DNA of 5,645 nucleotides from Ruminococcaceae bacterium UBA1448 (lineage in GTDB: Bacteria > Bacillota > Clostridia > Oscillospirales > Ruminococcaceae), in the NCBI GenBank assembly GCA_002329405.1, contig DCTE01000159.1, positions 5,113 to 10,757 on the forward strand. Direction: 5' to 3'. The notes beneath the pieces were generated by a model. That model ran no database searches and was not told where the DNA came from. It was given only the letters and a program-made list of their open reading frames with translations. Position numbers and translations under genes: made by a program. Of the stretch, positions 1 through 5,625 are shown piece after piece (the first letter of the stretch is position 1; the number at the start of each line of letters is the position of its first letter).

Positions 1-641
1 GCCTCGGACGCCGTCTTGCAGACGACGCCAAACACCTTTTTCCCCGCCTCAAACTGAGCGTTGCCCCAGACAACCGTCCCAAACGACAGCGATAAACCAA
101 ATACCAGCTTGACAACAACCTCGACCACCTGCGAAACGGCAGTCGGGCTCATATTCCGCAGCCCCTCATAGTAGCCGCGATAGGCACTGGTCATACAGCC
201 GAAAAAGACCGCCGGTGCAATCGCAAGCACACAGTACCAGGCACCGGGATTGTTGGCAATATTGACATACACCTTGCTCAGCAGCAGAATCAGCCCTGTC
301 CCGACCAGTCCGAGGATCAGAAACAGCCGGACCGACAGCTGCCGCAGCCGCCGGATATCCCTTGCCCTGCCGCGGACCGACTGTTCCGCGACCATCTTCG
401 CGATCGCAGACGGCAGCCCAGCGGTCGAGAAGGAATAAATCATTGTAAAAATCGAATAGGAGGTCGAAAAGTATCCCATCCCATCCCCGTCCAGGATATT
501 TCCCAGCGGGATTTTGAACAGTGCACCGATCAGCTTGACAATGATCATCGACGCGCCCAGCACCGACGCGCCGCGCAGCAGGTTCTGCCCTCCCCTTGAG
601 GCGTTTTGTGATGCCGCCTCTCTGTTCCGGGTTTGTTGCAA
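1..641 (-). CDS. SpoVB/MurJ-like oligosaccharide (lipid II-type) flippase, N-terminal part
   Basis: This is the first 213 codons of a polytopic membrane protein; its 3' end lies outside the window. Translation of the minus strand gives a basic, hydrophilic N-terminus (about residues 1-22) and then hydrophobic segments near 24-43, 56-77, 103-123, 135-152 and 167-190. The motif RGYYEGLRNMSPTAVSQ (155-171), and the GLPSAIAKMVAEQ stretch (75-87) after the second segment, are typical of the SpoVB/YtgP/MurJ branch of the polysaccharide-export (MOP) superfamily. Known members flip lipid-linked cell-wall precursors across the membrane or act in spore cortex formation. The start chosen is TTG at 641, because AAGGGAG lies 8 nt upstream; the in-frame GTG at 650 would abut that site. 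It follows the zinc-ribbon gene with a 191-nt gap. The superfamily call is firm; SpoVB versus MurJ cannot be decided without the C-terminal half. Confidence 0.88.
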   Translation of the reverse strand, partial: MQQTRNREAASQNASRGGQNLLRGASVLGASMIIVKLIGALFKIPLGNILDGDGMGYFSTSYSIFTMIYSFSTAGLPSAIAKMVAEQSVRGRARDIRRLRQLSVRLFLILGLVGTGLILLLSKVYVNIANNPGAWYCVLAIAPAVFFGCMTSAYRGYYEGLRNMSPTAVSQVVEVVVKLVFGLSLSFGTVVWGNAQFEAGKKVFGVVCKTASE

Positions 642-649
642 ATGGTTCA

Positions 650-656
650 CTCCCTT
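650..656 (-). promoter_or_regulatory. Ribosome binding site that fixes a TTG start
   Basis: Reading the minus strand, AAGGGAG lies 8 nt before the TTG codon at 641-639. This spacing favours TTG over the GTG at 650-648, which overlaps the site itself. Confidence 0.6.
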
Positions 657-772
657 AACGGGCAGGAATTTTCTCTGCCCTTTATGTATCGGCACAGTCT
701 CATCTGCGCCTAAAAATGCCCTCTCCCATAGCCGTGCCGCCCAAAGCGGCCAGCGCCAGAGAAAGGGCAATC

Positions 773-791
773 GGTGCGGTCCCACCGCACC
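773..791. repeat. Perfect 8-bp inverted repeat downstream of the zinc-ribbon gene
   Basis: GGTGCGGT (773-780) pairs exactly with ACCGCACC (784-791) across a 3-nt loop. It lies 42 nt beyond the zinc-ribbon stop codon. The minus-strand transcript continues GATTGCCC rather than into a U-tract, so it is at best a weak or factor-assisted 3'-end structure. Confidence 0.55.
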
Positions 792-832
792 TGTTCCCAT
801 TTTAGGGAAACTGTTTTCAGAGACTCACCCGC

Positions 833-1369
833 TTATTCAGCGTTTTTTGTCTCACCGGCAGCGGGATCTTTTTCACAGCATCCCTCAGCCTCTTCCGTCT
901 CATCCGCAGCCTTTTCGCCGCAGCAGCAGGACGGCTCCTCATCGGCGCAGCATTCCTCGCCGCATTCCGGCTCACAGCAGCAGCCAGCGTCATCCACGGG
1001 GGTTTCTTCCTCTTCCAGCTTGGTACCGCAAGCGGAGCAGAAGACTGCTTCACGGGGGAGCTTCGCGCCGCAATTGGGACAGGTGCGAAGGTTTTTCTGT
1101 TCGCTGATTTTTTCCTCAACGACCTCGAGGGCAGCGCGCACCTCGGTGATCTCGTCGCCCAGCGACGCGATCAGGTCGCCATTGTCAGCTTCCTGGACCA
1201 TTTTTGCATAGGTCGCGACACCCAGCTGTTCATAGAGATGGCTCAGTTCATTCTGAAGCTGGATGCTCTGATATTTGAGTTTGGAAATTTCCAGAACCTT
1301 ATCGGTCTGTTTTCCGGCCTTGTCGACCACGATCTTCGCGGAAGACAACAGTTCATCAATAAATCCCAT
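833..1369 (-). CDS. Coiled-coil zinc-ribbon protein with Cys-rich acidic tail
   Basis: This is a soluble 178-residue protein of unknown function. Residues 1-92 are charged and helical in character (MGFIDELLSSAKIVV..., then KLKYQSIQLQNELSHLYEQLG), suggesting one or two coiled coils. A zinc ribbon follows: C97-x2-C100 and C111-x2-C114 in CPNCGAKLP...FCSACG. Residues 120-178 are acidic and hold eleven further cysteines in clusters (CCC at 130-132, C136, CC at 140-141, CCC at 148-150, CC at 164-165). Coiled-coil plus zinc-ribbon proteins of this layout are common and uncharacterised in Clostridia; the Cys-rich tail looks like an addition and suggests extra metal or thiol chemistry, which is inference. 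ATG 1369 is chosen because AAGGAAGG lies 5 nt upstream; an in-frame GTG at 1390 would place that site inside the gene. A strong promoter precedes it, so it is probably transcribed independently. Confidence 0.85.
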   Translation of the reverse strand: MGFIDELLSSAKIVVDKAGKQTDKVLEISKLKYQSIQLQNELSHLYEQLGVATYAKMVQEADNGDLIASLGDEITEVRAALEVVEEKISEQKNLRTCPNCGAKLPREAVFCSACGTKLEEEETPVDDAGCCCEPECGEECCADEEPSCCCGEKAADETEEAEGCCEKDPAAGETKNAE

Positions 1370-1389
1370 GTTATCCTTCCTTTCCGGCA

Positions 1390-1419
1390 CAGCGCAACCG
1401 CTGTCCCCACTATGGGGGA
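1390..1419 (-). promoter_or_regulatory. Two small hairpins in the 5' leader of the zinc-ribbon gene
   Basis: Between the promoter and the ribosome site are two adjacent stems: CAGCG/CGCTG (1390-1394 with 1399-1403, 4-nt loop) and TCCCC/GGGGA (1404-1408 with 1415-1419, 6-nt loop). They occupy about half of the roughly 60-nt leader. They could stabilise the mRNA or affect initiation. They match no riboswitch I recognise. Confidence 0.4.
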
Positions 1420-1434
1420 TGCCTTTCTGTTCTT

Positions 1435-1463
1435 ATTATAAACCATATGGTACAGCCTTGCAA
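1435..1463 (-). promoter_or_regulatory. Sigma-A-type promoter for the zinc-ribbon gene
   Basis: On the minus strand, TTGCAA (1463-1458) and a perfect TATAAT (1440-1435) are separated by 17 nt, the ideal spacing for housekeeping sigma factors of Firmicutes. Transcription should begin near 1428, about 60 nt before the ATG at 1369. The -35 box matches TTGACA at 4 of 6 positions. Confidence 0.78.
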
Positions 1464-1471
1464 GCATATCA

Positions 1472-1511
1472 AAAAAATTTAAGAAAATCCTTACAGACCG
1501 TCGAATTTTTT
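1472..1511 (-). terminator. Weak A/T-rich terminator-like structure after the kinase gene
   Basis: Five nt past the kinase stop the minus strand reads AAAAAATT (1511-1504) and later AATTTTTT (1479-1472), which can pair over a 24-nt loop. A smaller stem TAAG/CTTA lies inside, just before a run of seven T. The stem has no G-C pairs, so termination may be partial. It marks the boundary between the kinase gene and the next promoter. Confidence 0.35.
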
Positions 1512-1515
1512 ATCC

Positions 1516-2454
1516 TCAGATTCCTTCCAAAAACTCCCGCATCAGCGAATCGGACGGGATTCCCTCCGGCCGCATCGGCGCAAAATGCGACAGCTTTTCA
1601 AGCAGGCTTTTCGCTTCTTCCGCGCATTCGCCGCTGGCCAGACAGGGCAGCAGCAGTTTTTCAGCGAGTGGCCGGTAGAGAGCCGGCTCATACAGATGCA
1701 GCGAGTCGATCCAGACGTCCGCACCCGTACGGAAGGGACGGATATGTTTTTCTTCCCCTCTGACGACATTGTCCCACATCGCGATCGTCGCCTCCGGCGC
1801 ACAGCCGCGGAAACTGTTGTCCCGGATAATCCGGCGGATCAGCCGCATCTCCCGGCTGGAGATCAGCCGCTGGCAGCCGGTATAGTATTCGGTTTTGATC
1901 GAGATGTACAGCCTGAGTGCGTCGGAAAAGATTGGCCGTCCGGCGATCAGCGGGTTAAGGGCATGCAGCCCCTCAATGATGATCGCGGTATTTTCGTCAT
2001 ACTCATGGGTCCAGACCTGGTCACTGCGTTTCCCCAGCTTAAAGTCAAAGATCGGGAAATCAGCCTTCCCTTCCCTGAACAGTACTTCCAGGCAGCTTTC
2101 CAGCGTCCCGGTGTCGATCAGTTCGGGGGTTTCAAGGTCAGGCTTGCCGTTTTCCATCAGCGGTGCCCGGTCCCGGTCGAAAAAGAAATCGTCCAGCGAC
2201 AGGGGAAAGGTATGGATGCCCCGCTTTTCCAGTTCTGTATCGAGGTTGTGGGAGGTGGTTGTTTTACCGGAGCTGGTGGGACCGGAGAGCAGGATAATTT
2301 TCTGTCTGGGGAACTGTGCGGCAAAGCGGTCAGCCACCTCCGCGATCTGATCGCGGTAACGTTTTTCCGACAACCGGATCAGTTCCCGCGGAGAACGCTC
2401 CGCCATGCTGCTGATCAATTCGGCATCCAGTTTTTTCTTAACATCCGATACCAT
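1516..2454 (-). CDS. Uridine kinase-family P-loop nucleoside kinase
   Basis: This is a cytoplasmic kinase of 312 residues in the phosphoribulokinase/uridine kinase superfamily. It has a Walker A loop GPTSSGKTT (58-66), the SLDDFFFDR motif (86-94) that supplies catalytic aspartates in uridine kinases, FDFK (136-139), EGLHALNP (161-168) and an arginine-rich lid (REMRLIRRIIRD, 201-212). The likely reaction is ATP-dependent 5'-phosphorylation of a nucleoside, by family analogy; the substrate is not proven. The closest family I know in Firmicutes is the roughly 550-residue nucleoside kinase with an N-terminal threonyl-tRNA-synthetase-like part. Only the kinase half and a short N-terminal helix are present here. 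The ATG at 2454 is chosen because AAAGGAG lies 7 nt upstream. The gene overlaps the end of hemZ by 17 nt, implying translational coupling. Confidence 0.87.
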   Translation of the reverse strand: MVSDVKKKLDAELISSMAERSPRELIRLSEKRYRDQIAEVADRFAAQFPRQKIILLSGPTSSGKTTTSHNLDTELEKRGIHTFPLSLDDFFFDRDRAPLMENGKPDLETPELIDTGTLESCLEVLFREGKADFPIFDFKLGKRSDQVWTHEYDENTAIIIEGLHALNPLIAGRPIFSDALRLYISIKTEYYTGCQRLISSREMRLIRRIIRDNSFRGCAPEATIAMWDNVVRGEEKHIRPFRTGADVWIDSLHLYEPALYRPLAEKLLLPCLASGECAEEAKSLLEKLSHFAPMRPEGIPSDSLMREFLEGI

Positions 2455-3976
2455 TCTCCCACTCCTTTCCCGCGTCGGCAAGCAGCGCGGAAAGCTGCTG
2501 CTTCCTATCCAGAATATCCGAAAACCGGTCCAGATATTCATACGGATATTTAAAATTATAGATTCGTTCCAGTCCGCCCGGCTTTACGACCTTCGAGACA
2601 GCCCCACCGCCGCAAGCCAGGATGTTCTGGATTTCCTCCATGATGTAAATATTGTACGCCCCCCAGTGGCCGGGCAGCGCATAACCGACGTTCTCCAGAT
2701 TGCCGACGGTATTTTTCTGCCGGTAGAGGTAATAAGGGTCATATCCTTCCGCCATCAGCCGGGAGGAAGCATAGTCCATCATCTTCTGGACCGGCCGGTA
2801 ATCTTCCATCTCCTCAATCCCGGCATAGAGTGCGGACGAACGCTTGACCGTCAGCGAATGGACTGTGATATTTTCCGGCCGAAGTGAAATTGCCGTTTCC
2901 AAACTCCGGCAGAACCCTTCGTAATCATCCCCCGGCAAGCCTGCGATCAGGTCCATGTTGATATCGTCAAACCCCATCGACCGGGCGAGATGATAGCAGT
3001 CGATGACATCCTGCGCAGTATGTGCCCTGCCAATCCGGCGGAGCACCGCATCCGAAAAGGTCTGCGGATTGATGGAGATACGGGTTGCGCCGCTGCCCAT
3101 GATGACCTCCAGCTTTTCAGGGGTGATGGTATCGGGACGGCCGGCCTCGATGGTGTACTCAATTGGCAGCGGGCTGTTTTCTTGCAGGAAGTAGTCCCTC
3201 ACCGCACCGGTCAGCTGCCGCAGCTGGGAAGCCGACAGCACCGTCGGGGTACCGCCGCCAAGGTAGATACTCCGCAGACGGAGCTGGTGTTTTTGTGCAA
3301 GTTCGGCCGTTACACGCAGTTCCTTGATCAGTGCCATCAGGTAGCGCGGCAGCAGTTCCTGTGCCTTTTTCCCGCTGATCGACTGGGAGACAAAGCTGCA
3401 ATAGCTGCACCGGCTGGGACAGTAAGGGATCGACAGATACAGGCTGTAATCCCGGCTGGTCCCGCCCTGGAGCATCTGATGCTGGACATGGGCGATCTTC
3501 AGGGCAAGGTCGATCTTCCCTTCGCTGACCAGGTCCTGCCCGGTCATTTCCCGGCGAATCTGGTCGTCATCCATTCCGGCGGCGAGACGTTTTTGCACCA
3601 GCTTGACCGGACGGACGCCGGTCAAAATCCCCCACGCCGGGCGGATACCGGTATGCTGGGAAAGCTGGGCGTACAAAAGCCGTGCCAGCTCAGACTCGTA
3701 CTGGTTTTCCGGCAGTCCGCCCGGCATGACGCTTTCTTCCTGGCAGACGATCGGGCCGGACTCTTTTTCCGCCGGCAGGCAGATCTGCACCAGCAGCCGG
3801 ACATTGCCGTCCTCCAGTTCCCGCATCGAAAAGAAGATAAAGTTTTCTTCCGGGCAGATGCCGTCATAGCGAAAGGCGAAATGCCGGAGCGGGAAAAAGA
3901 GTTTGGTGACATTTTCCATCTCATATTTAAAACTGTTGCCCGCAAAAACAAGGGCGGTCTGATTCTTTTCTGTCAT
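2438..3976 (-). CDS. hemZ: HemZ-type coproporphyrinogen dehydrogenase (radical SAM)
   Basis: This is a cytoplasmic radical SAM enzyme of 512 residues, about the length usual for HemZ. Residues 1-170 form the HemZ-specific N-terminal part, including GILTGVRPVKLVQK (116-129). The [4Fe-4S]-binding CX3CX2C motif is C186, C190 and C193 in IPYCPSRCSYCSF, followed by the SAM-binding YLGGGTPT (238-245) and EAGRPDT (277-283). The HemZ/HemN-like C-terminal part contains PYYLYRQKNTVGNLENVGY (414-432). Family members are annotated as oxygen-independent conversion of coproporphyrinogen III to protoporphyrinogen IX, but HemZ activity is far less well proven than HemN's. ATG 3976 is chosen because AAAGGGAA lies just upstream; the ATG at 3997 has a purine-rich site too close to it. 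The gene lies 54 nt after the MBL gene and overlaps the kinase gene. Confidence 0.93.
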   Translation of the reverse strand: MTEKNQTALVFAGNSFKYEMENVTKLFFPLRHFAFRYDGICPEENFIFFSMRELEDGNVRLLVQICLPAEKESGPIVCQEESVMPGGLPENQYESELARLLYAQLSQHTGIRPAWGILTGVRPVKLVQKRLAAGMDDDQIRREMTGQDLVSEGKIDLALKIAHVQHQMLQGGTSRDYSLYLSIPYCPSRCSYCSFVSQSISGKKAQELLPRYLMALIKELRVTAELAQKHQLRLRSIYLGGGTPTVLSASQLRQLTGAVRDYFLQENSPLPIEYTIEAGRPDTITPEKLEVIMGSGATRISINPQTFSDAVLRRIGRAHTAQDVIDCYHLARSMGFDDINMDLIAGLPGDDYEGFCRSLETAISLRPENITVHSLTVKRSSALYAGIEEMEDYRPVQKMMDYASSRLMAEGYDPYYLYRQKNTVGNLENVGYALPGHWGAYNIYIMEEIQNILACGGGAVSKVVKPGGLERIYNFKYPYEYLDRFSDILDRKQQLSALLADAGKEWENGIGC

Positions 3977-4030
3977 GCAATTCCCTTTCCATTCCATCTT
4001 TCCGCAGATAAAAATAAAGATAAAATGCTG

Positions 4031-4624
4031 TCATCGCTGGTCAGCGATGGTTGTCTGGCCGCCATGTCCCGGCAGCACCCGGTATTCACCCGGCAGCTCC
4101 AGCAGCTTTTTCAGAGAAGCGGCCAGCGCGTTCCAGTCGCCGCCCCAGAAGTCGGTCCTTCCGTATCCGCCGTCAAACAGCGTATCCCCTGAAAAGAGCA
4201 TCCCATTCACCAGCAGAGAGACACCGCCGGGGGTATGACCGGGCGTTTCAATGACGCCGATCATCAGTTCATCCAGCGGGACCTGCTCGCCGCCAACGAG
4301 TGCACGGTCGGGCTGCAAAACAAACTGTCTGCTGCCCAGCATCGAAGAGAGGTTTTTATTCGGGTCCAGTGCCAGCTCCCAATCGGCCTTATGCAGCCAG
4401 ACCGGGACACCGTACCGGTCTTTGAGCCAGCTGACGCCGCCGATATGGTCAAAATGGGCATGGGTCAGCAGGATCATTTTCGGGGTCAGCCCTTCGGATT
4501 CGATCTTTTCAGCAATCCGCTGTGGTTCAGCGCCCGGGTCGATAATCGCACAGTTATTTTGACCCGAACAGAGCAGGTAGCAGTTGGCCCCCAGCATACC
4601 GACCGGCATTGTGATAACATTCAT
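4031..4624 (-). CDS. MBL-fold metallo-hydrolase (glyoxalase II-like)
   Basis: This is a cytoplasmic metallo-beta-lactamase-fold hydrolase of 197 residues, a normal length for the small bacterial glyoxalase II-like group. The dinuclear metal site is complete: THAHFDH (54-60, giving H55, H57, D59 and H60), H130 in PGHTPGG, D147 in FSGDTLFDGGYGRTDF, and H187 in LPGHG. Known relatives hydrolyse thioesters such as hydroxyacylglutathione or bacillithiol and other thiol adducts; the substrate here cannot be read from sequence. The C-terminal substrate-binding domain of classical GloB is absent, which fits the short type. The ATG at 4624 has GGAGGG 8 nt upstream. It begins 16 nt after dtd ends, a spacing that supports one operon, and the dtd-MBL-hemZ order recurs in Clostridia. 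Confidence 0.9.
   Translation of the reverse strand: MNVITMPVGMLGANCYLLCSGQNNCAIIDPGAEPQRIAEKIESEGLTPKMILLTHAHFDHIGGVSWLKDRYGVPVWLHKADWELALDPNKNLSSMLGSRQFVLQPDRALVGGEQVPLDELMIGVIETPGHTPGGVSLLVNGMLFSGDTLFDGGYGRTDFWGGDWNALAASLKKLLELPGEYRVLPGHGGQTTIADQR
4032..4049 (-). terminator. Hairpin with U-rich tail over the MBL gene stop codon
   Basis: CATCGCTG (4032-4039) and CAGCGATG (4042-4049) are exact inverted repeats. The likely fold is a 7-bp stem with a GACC loop on the minus-strand RNA. The 3' arm carries the last sense codon and the stop. About five nt later the transcript becomes U-rich (ATTTTATCTTTATTTTTATC). The gap before the U-run makes it a weak terminator or attenuator ahead of hemZ, or an mRNA-stability element. 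Confidence 0.4.
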
Positions 4625-4640
4625 GATAGATTCCCTCCGC

Positions 4641-5114
4641 TCAGTTTTCCGCGCTATGTCTGGGCAGGCCGCGTTCCTCCGAATCCATCAGGATGGTGAT
4701 CGGGCCATCGGCAGCCATGTCGATTTCCATTGGTGCGCCGAAGCGACCGGTCGCAGTCGGGATACCGTTTTCCCGGAGCCTGCGGACATATTCTTCATAC
4801 AAATCTTCCGAGGCCGGATGTTTGGCGGCGCGGATAAAGGATGGACGGTTGCCGCGGCGGCAGGAGCCCGCGAGGGTAAAATTGCTGACAACCAGTGCGC
4901 CGCCGCCGATATCCTCAAGCGACAGGTTGAGTTTATCATCCGGGTCGGTAAAGATACGGAGCTTGACGGTCTTGTCCGCCAGCCAGTGGGCGTCTTCGAC
5001 GGTATCCCCTTCCATCACGCCGCAGAGGATCATCAGACCCTGTCCAATTTCGCCGAGCGTTTCCGGCCCGGAGGTTACTTTTGCGCGGGAGACCCGCTGA
5101 ATCACCAGTTTCAT
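4641..5114 (-). CDS. dtd: D-aminoacyl-tRNA deacylase (DTD1 type)
   Basis: This is a cytoplasmic homodimeric enzyme that hydrolyses D-amino acids, and glycine mischarged on tRNA-Ala, from aminoacyl-tRNA. The 157 residues are close to the family's usual length of about 145-150. It starts with the family hallmark MKLVIQRVSRAKVT, has LGEIGQGLMILCGV (20-33), the catalytic-region motif SNFTL (77-81) followed by RRGNRPSF (86-93), and the cross-subunit Gly-cisPro motif in ADGPIT (135-140; G137, P138). The usual motifs are SQFTL and NxGPVT, so Q is replaced by N and the N by A here; the Gly-Pro pair is intact. The ATG at 5114 has AGGAGA 9 nt upstream. It is the first gene of the run. In many Firmicutes relA precedes dtd, but here the preceding 531 nt are non-coding. 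Confidence 0.94.
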   Translation of the reverse strand: MKLVIQRVSRAKVTSGPETLGEIGQGLMILCGVMEGDTVEDAHWLADKTVKLRIFTDPDDKLNLSLEDIGGGALVVSNFTLAGSCRRGNRPSFIRAAKHPASEDLYEEYVRRLRENGIPTATGRFGAPMEIDMAADGPITILMDSEERGLPRHSAEN

Positions 5115-5170
5115 ACTGTCTTATCTCCTGTTGAATGGATTGATATGGATATGGAGCATTTTTAGATATA

Positions 5171-5227
5171 GCCGTGCAGGCGGTGACAGAGGGAGTTTTA
5201 CTTTTGAATCCGCTCTGGCCTGCTGGC
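5171..5227. repeat. Long interrupted hairpin nearest dtd
   Basis: GCAGGC (5176-5181) pairs with GCCTGC (5218-5223), and CAGAG (5187-5191) pairs with CTCTG (5213-5217), with a 5-nt bulge on one side. GCC/GGC (5171-5173 with 5225-5227) extends it, and GGA/TCC (5192-5194 with 5209-5211) continues it inward. It ends 57 nt before the dtd start and could lie in its leader RNA. Confidence 0.5.
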
Positions 5228-5257
5228 GCGAATCTGTCCGTAACGGCCCGCCGCCCG

Positions 5258-5286
5258 CCATCAACTGTCCACCGGACAGTTGATGG
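5258..5286. repeat. Perfect 13-bp inverted repeat, 3-nt loop
   Basis: CCATCAACTGTCC (5258-5270) is the exact reverse complement of GGACAGTTGATGG (5274-5286), with loop ACC. It is the longest perfect stem in the window. It has no U-tract next to it on either strand, so it is better read as a palindromic repeat element, or a dyad that binds protein, than as a terminator. Confidence 0.8.
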
Positions 5287-5305
5287 GGAAAACGGATGAA
5301 AAACC

Positions 5306-5340
5306 GTCAGCGCCGTGCCGGCCCACGTAGTCCCACTGAC
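5306..5340. repeat. Compound small stem structure
   Basis: GTCAG (5306-5310) can pair with CTGAC (5336-5340), enclosing a second stem CGTG/CACG (5314-5317 with 5324-5327) with a 6-nt loop. The stems are short, so the structure is uncertain. Confidence 0.3.
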
Positions 5341-5375
5341 AGCATAAATTGAAAGTTACAAGCTCGCTCGTTTAT

Positions 5376-5405
5376 GGAAAAAGCCCGCATCGAGCGGACT
5401 TTTCC
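5376..5405. terminator. Terminator-like hairpin, A-tract/T-tract on both sides
   Basis: On the minus strand AAAAG-TCCGC, loop TCGAT, GCGGG-CTTTTT forms a G-C core (CCGC/GCGG plus G-C) flanked by A and U tracts, the classic intrinsic terminator form. The plus strand also ends in TTTT, so it may work both ways. It would insulate the dtd run from any gene beyond 5645. Confidence 0.5.
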
Positions 5406-5407
5406 CA

Positions 5408-5436
5408 TAGGGGACGCCCTTGCTATGCGTCCCCTA
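5408..5436. repeat. Perfect 10-bp inverted repeat, 9-nt loop
   Basis: TAGGGGACGC (5408-5417) is the exact reverse complement of GCGTCCCCTA (5427-5436). It abuts the hairpins on both sides. Confidence 0.75.
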
Positions 5437-5437
5437 C

Positions 5438-5461
5438 GCAAAATACCTGCGGGCATTTTGC
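5438..5461. repeat. 7-bp inverted repeat with inner CC/GG pairs
   Basis: GCAAAAT (5438-5444) pairs with ATTTTGC (5455-5461). After an A-C mismatch, CC/GG adds two pairs around a 4-nt loop that reads CGCA on the minus strand. Confidence 0.65.
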
Positions 5462-5495
5462 TACCCCTTGCTGAGCTTATTTTGGGGAAAGGATT

Positions 5496-5515
5496 TCGCC
5501 CGTTGCGACGGGCGA
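5496..5515. repeat. Perfect 8-bp inverted repeat, 4-nt loop
   Basis: TCGCCCGT (5496-5503) is the exact reverse complement of ACGGGCGA (5508-5515). The loop reads CGCA on the minus strand. Confidence 0.75.
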
Positions 5516-5531
5516 CCAGGAGCGCTGTTAT

Positions 5532-5548
5532 GGTTCGCTGCGCGAACC
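5532..5548. repeat. Perfect 7-bp inverted repeat, 3-nt loop
   Basis: GGTTCGC (5532-5538) pairs exactly with GCGAACC (5542-5548). The loop reads GCA on the minus strand. One A-T and G-U pairs can lengthen the stem outward to about 5529-5551. Confidence 0.7.
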
Positions 5549-5556
5549 GTGACCTG

Positions 5557-5576
5557 CAAGCCTTTGAAAAGGCTTG
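5557..5576. repeat. 9-bp near-continuous palindrome
   Basis: CAAGCCTTT (5557-5565) is the exact reverse complement of AAAGGCTTG (5568-5576), separated by only two bases, so an RNA hairpin would open one or two inner pairs. Confidence 0.7.
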
Positions 5577-5625
5577 ACCTAAACTTTTGAATTATTACCA
5601 ATGCCAGTTTGTGCATGACCCAACC

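Larger units (their letters stand above)
642..832. other. Intergenic spacer with small inverted repeats
   Basis: There is no gene here. The spacer lies between the zinc-ribbon gene and the flippase gene and contains several short stems: 660-665/675-680 (GGGCAG/CTGCCC), 736-740/746-750, 773-780/784-791 and 793-798/805-811. None is followed by a clear U-run on the minus strand, so a strong terminator cannot be claimed. No convincing promoter for the flippase was found, so readthrough from the upstream promoter near 1435-1463 is plausible. Confidence 0.5.

Noticed and set aside
1370..1390. GTG start at 1390 for the zinc-ribbon protein, seven residues longer
   Set aside because: The extension would encode the AAGGAAGG ribosome site that perfectly serves ATG 1369, and it has no good site of its own.
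2455..2541. Upstream ATG at 2541 for the kinase, 29 residues longer
   Set aside because: It would overlap hemZ by about 100 nt, the extra residues are not kinase-like, and ATG 2454 has an ideal AAAGGAG.
1585..2553. 322-codon open frame on the plus strand
   Set aside because: It is antisense to the kinase gene, whose motifs are unmistakable; no family features or suitable ribosome site were seen for it.
3977..3997. Upstream ATG at 3997 for hemZ
   Set aside because: Its purine-rich site directly touches the ATG, while ATG 3976 has AAAGGGAA at normal distance.
2990..4192. 400-codon open frame on the plus strand
   Set aside because: It lies antisense to hemZ and the MBL gene, shows no recognisable domain, and its composition is that expected of a GC-rich complement frame.
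5115..5175. Promoter for dtd using TATATC near 5165-5171 as -10
   Set aside because: No reasonable -35 box lies 16-18 nt upstream, so the call would be guesswork.
5374..5577. 67-codon plus-strand open frame across the stem-loop cluster
   Set aside because: It is built entirely from palindrome arms, so the reading looks accidental; it has no good ribosome site and no domain.
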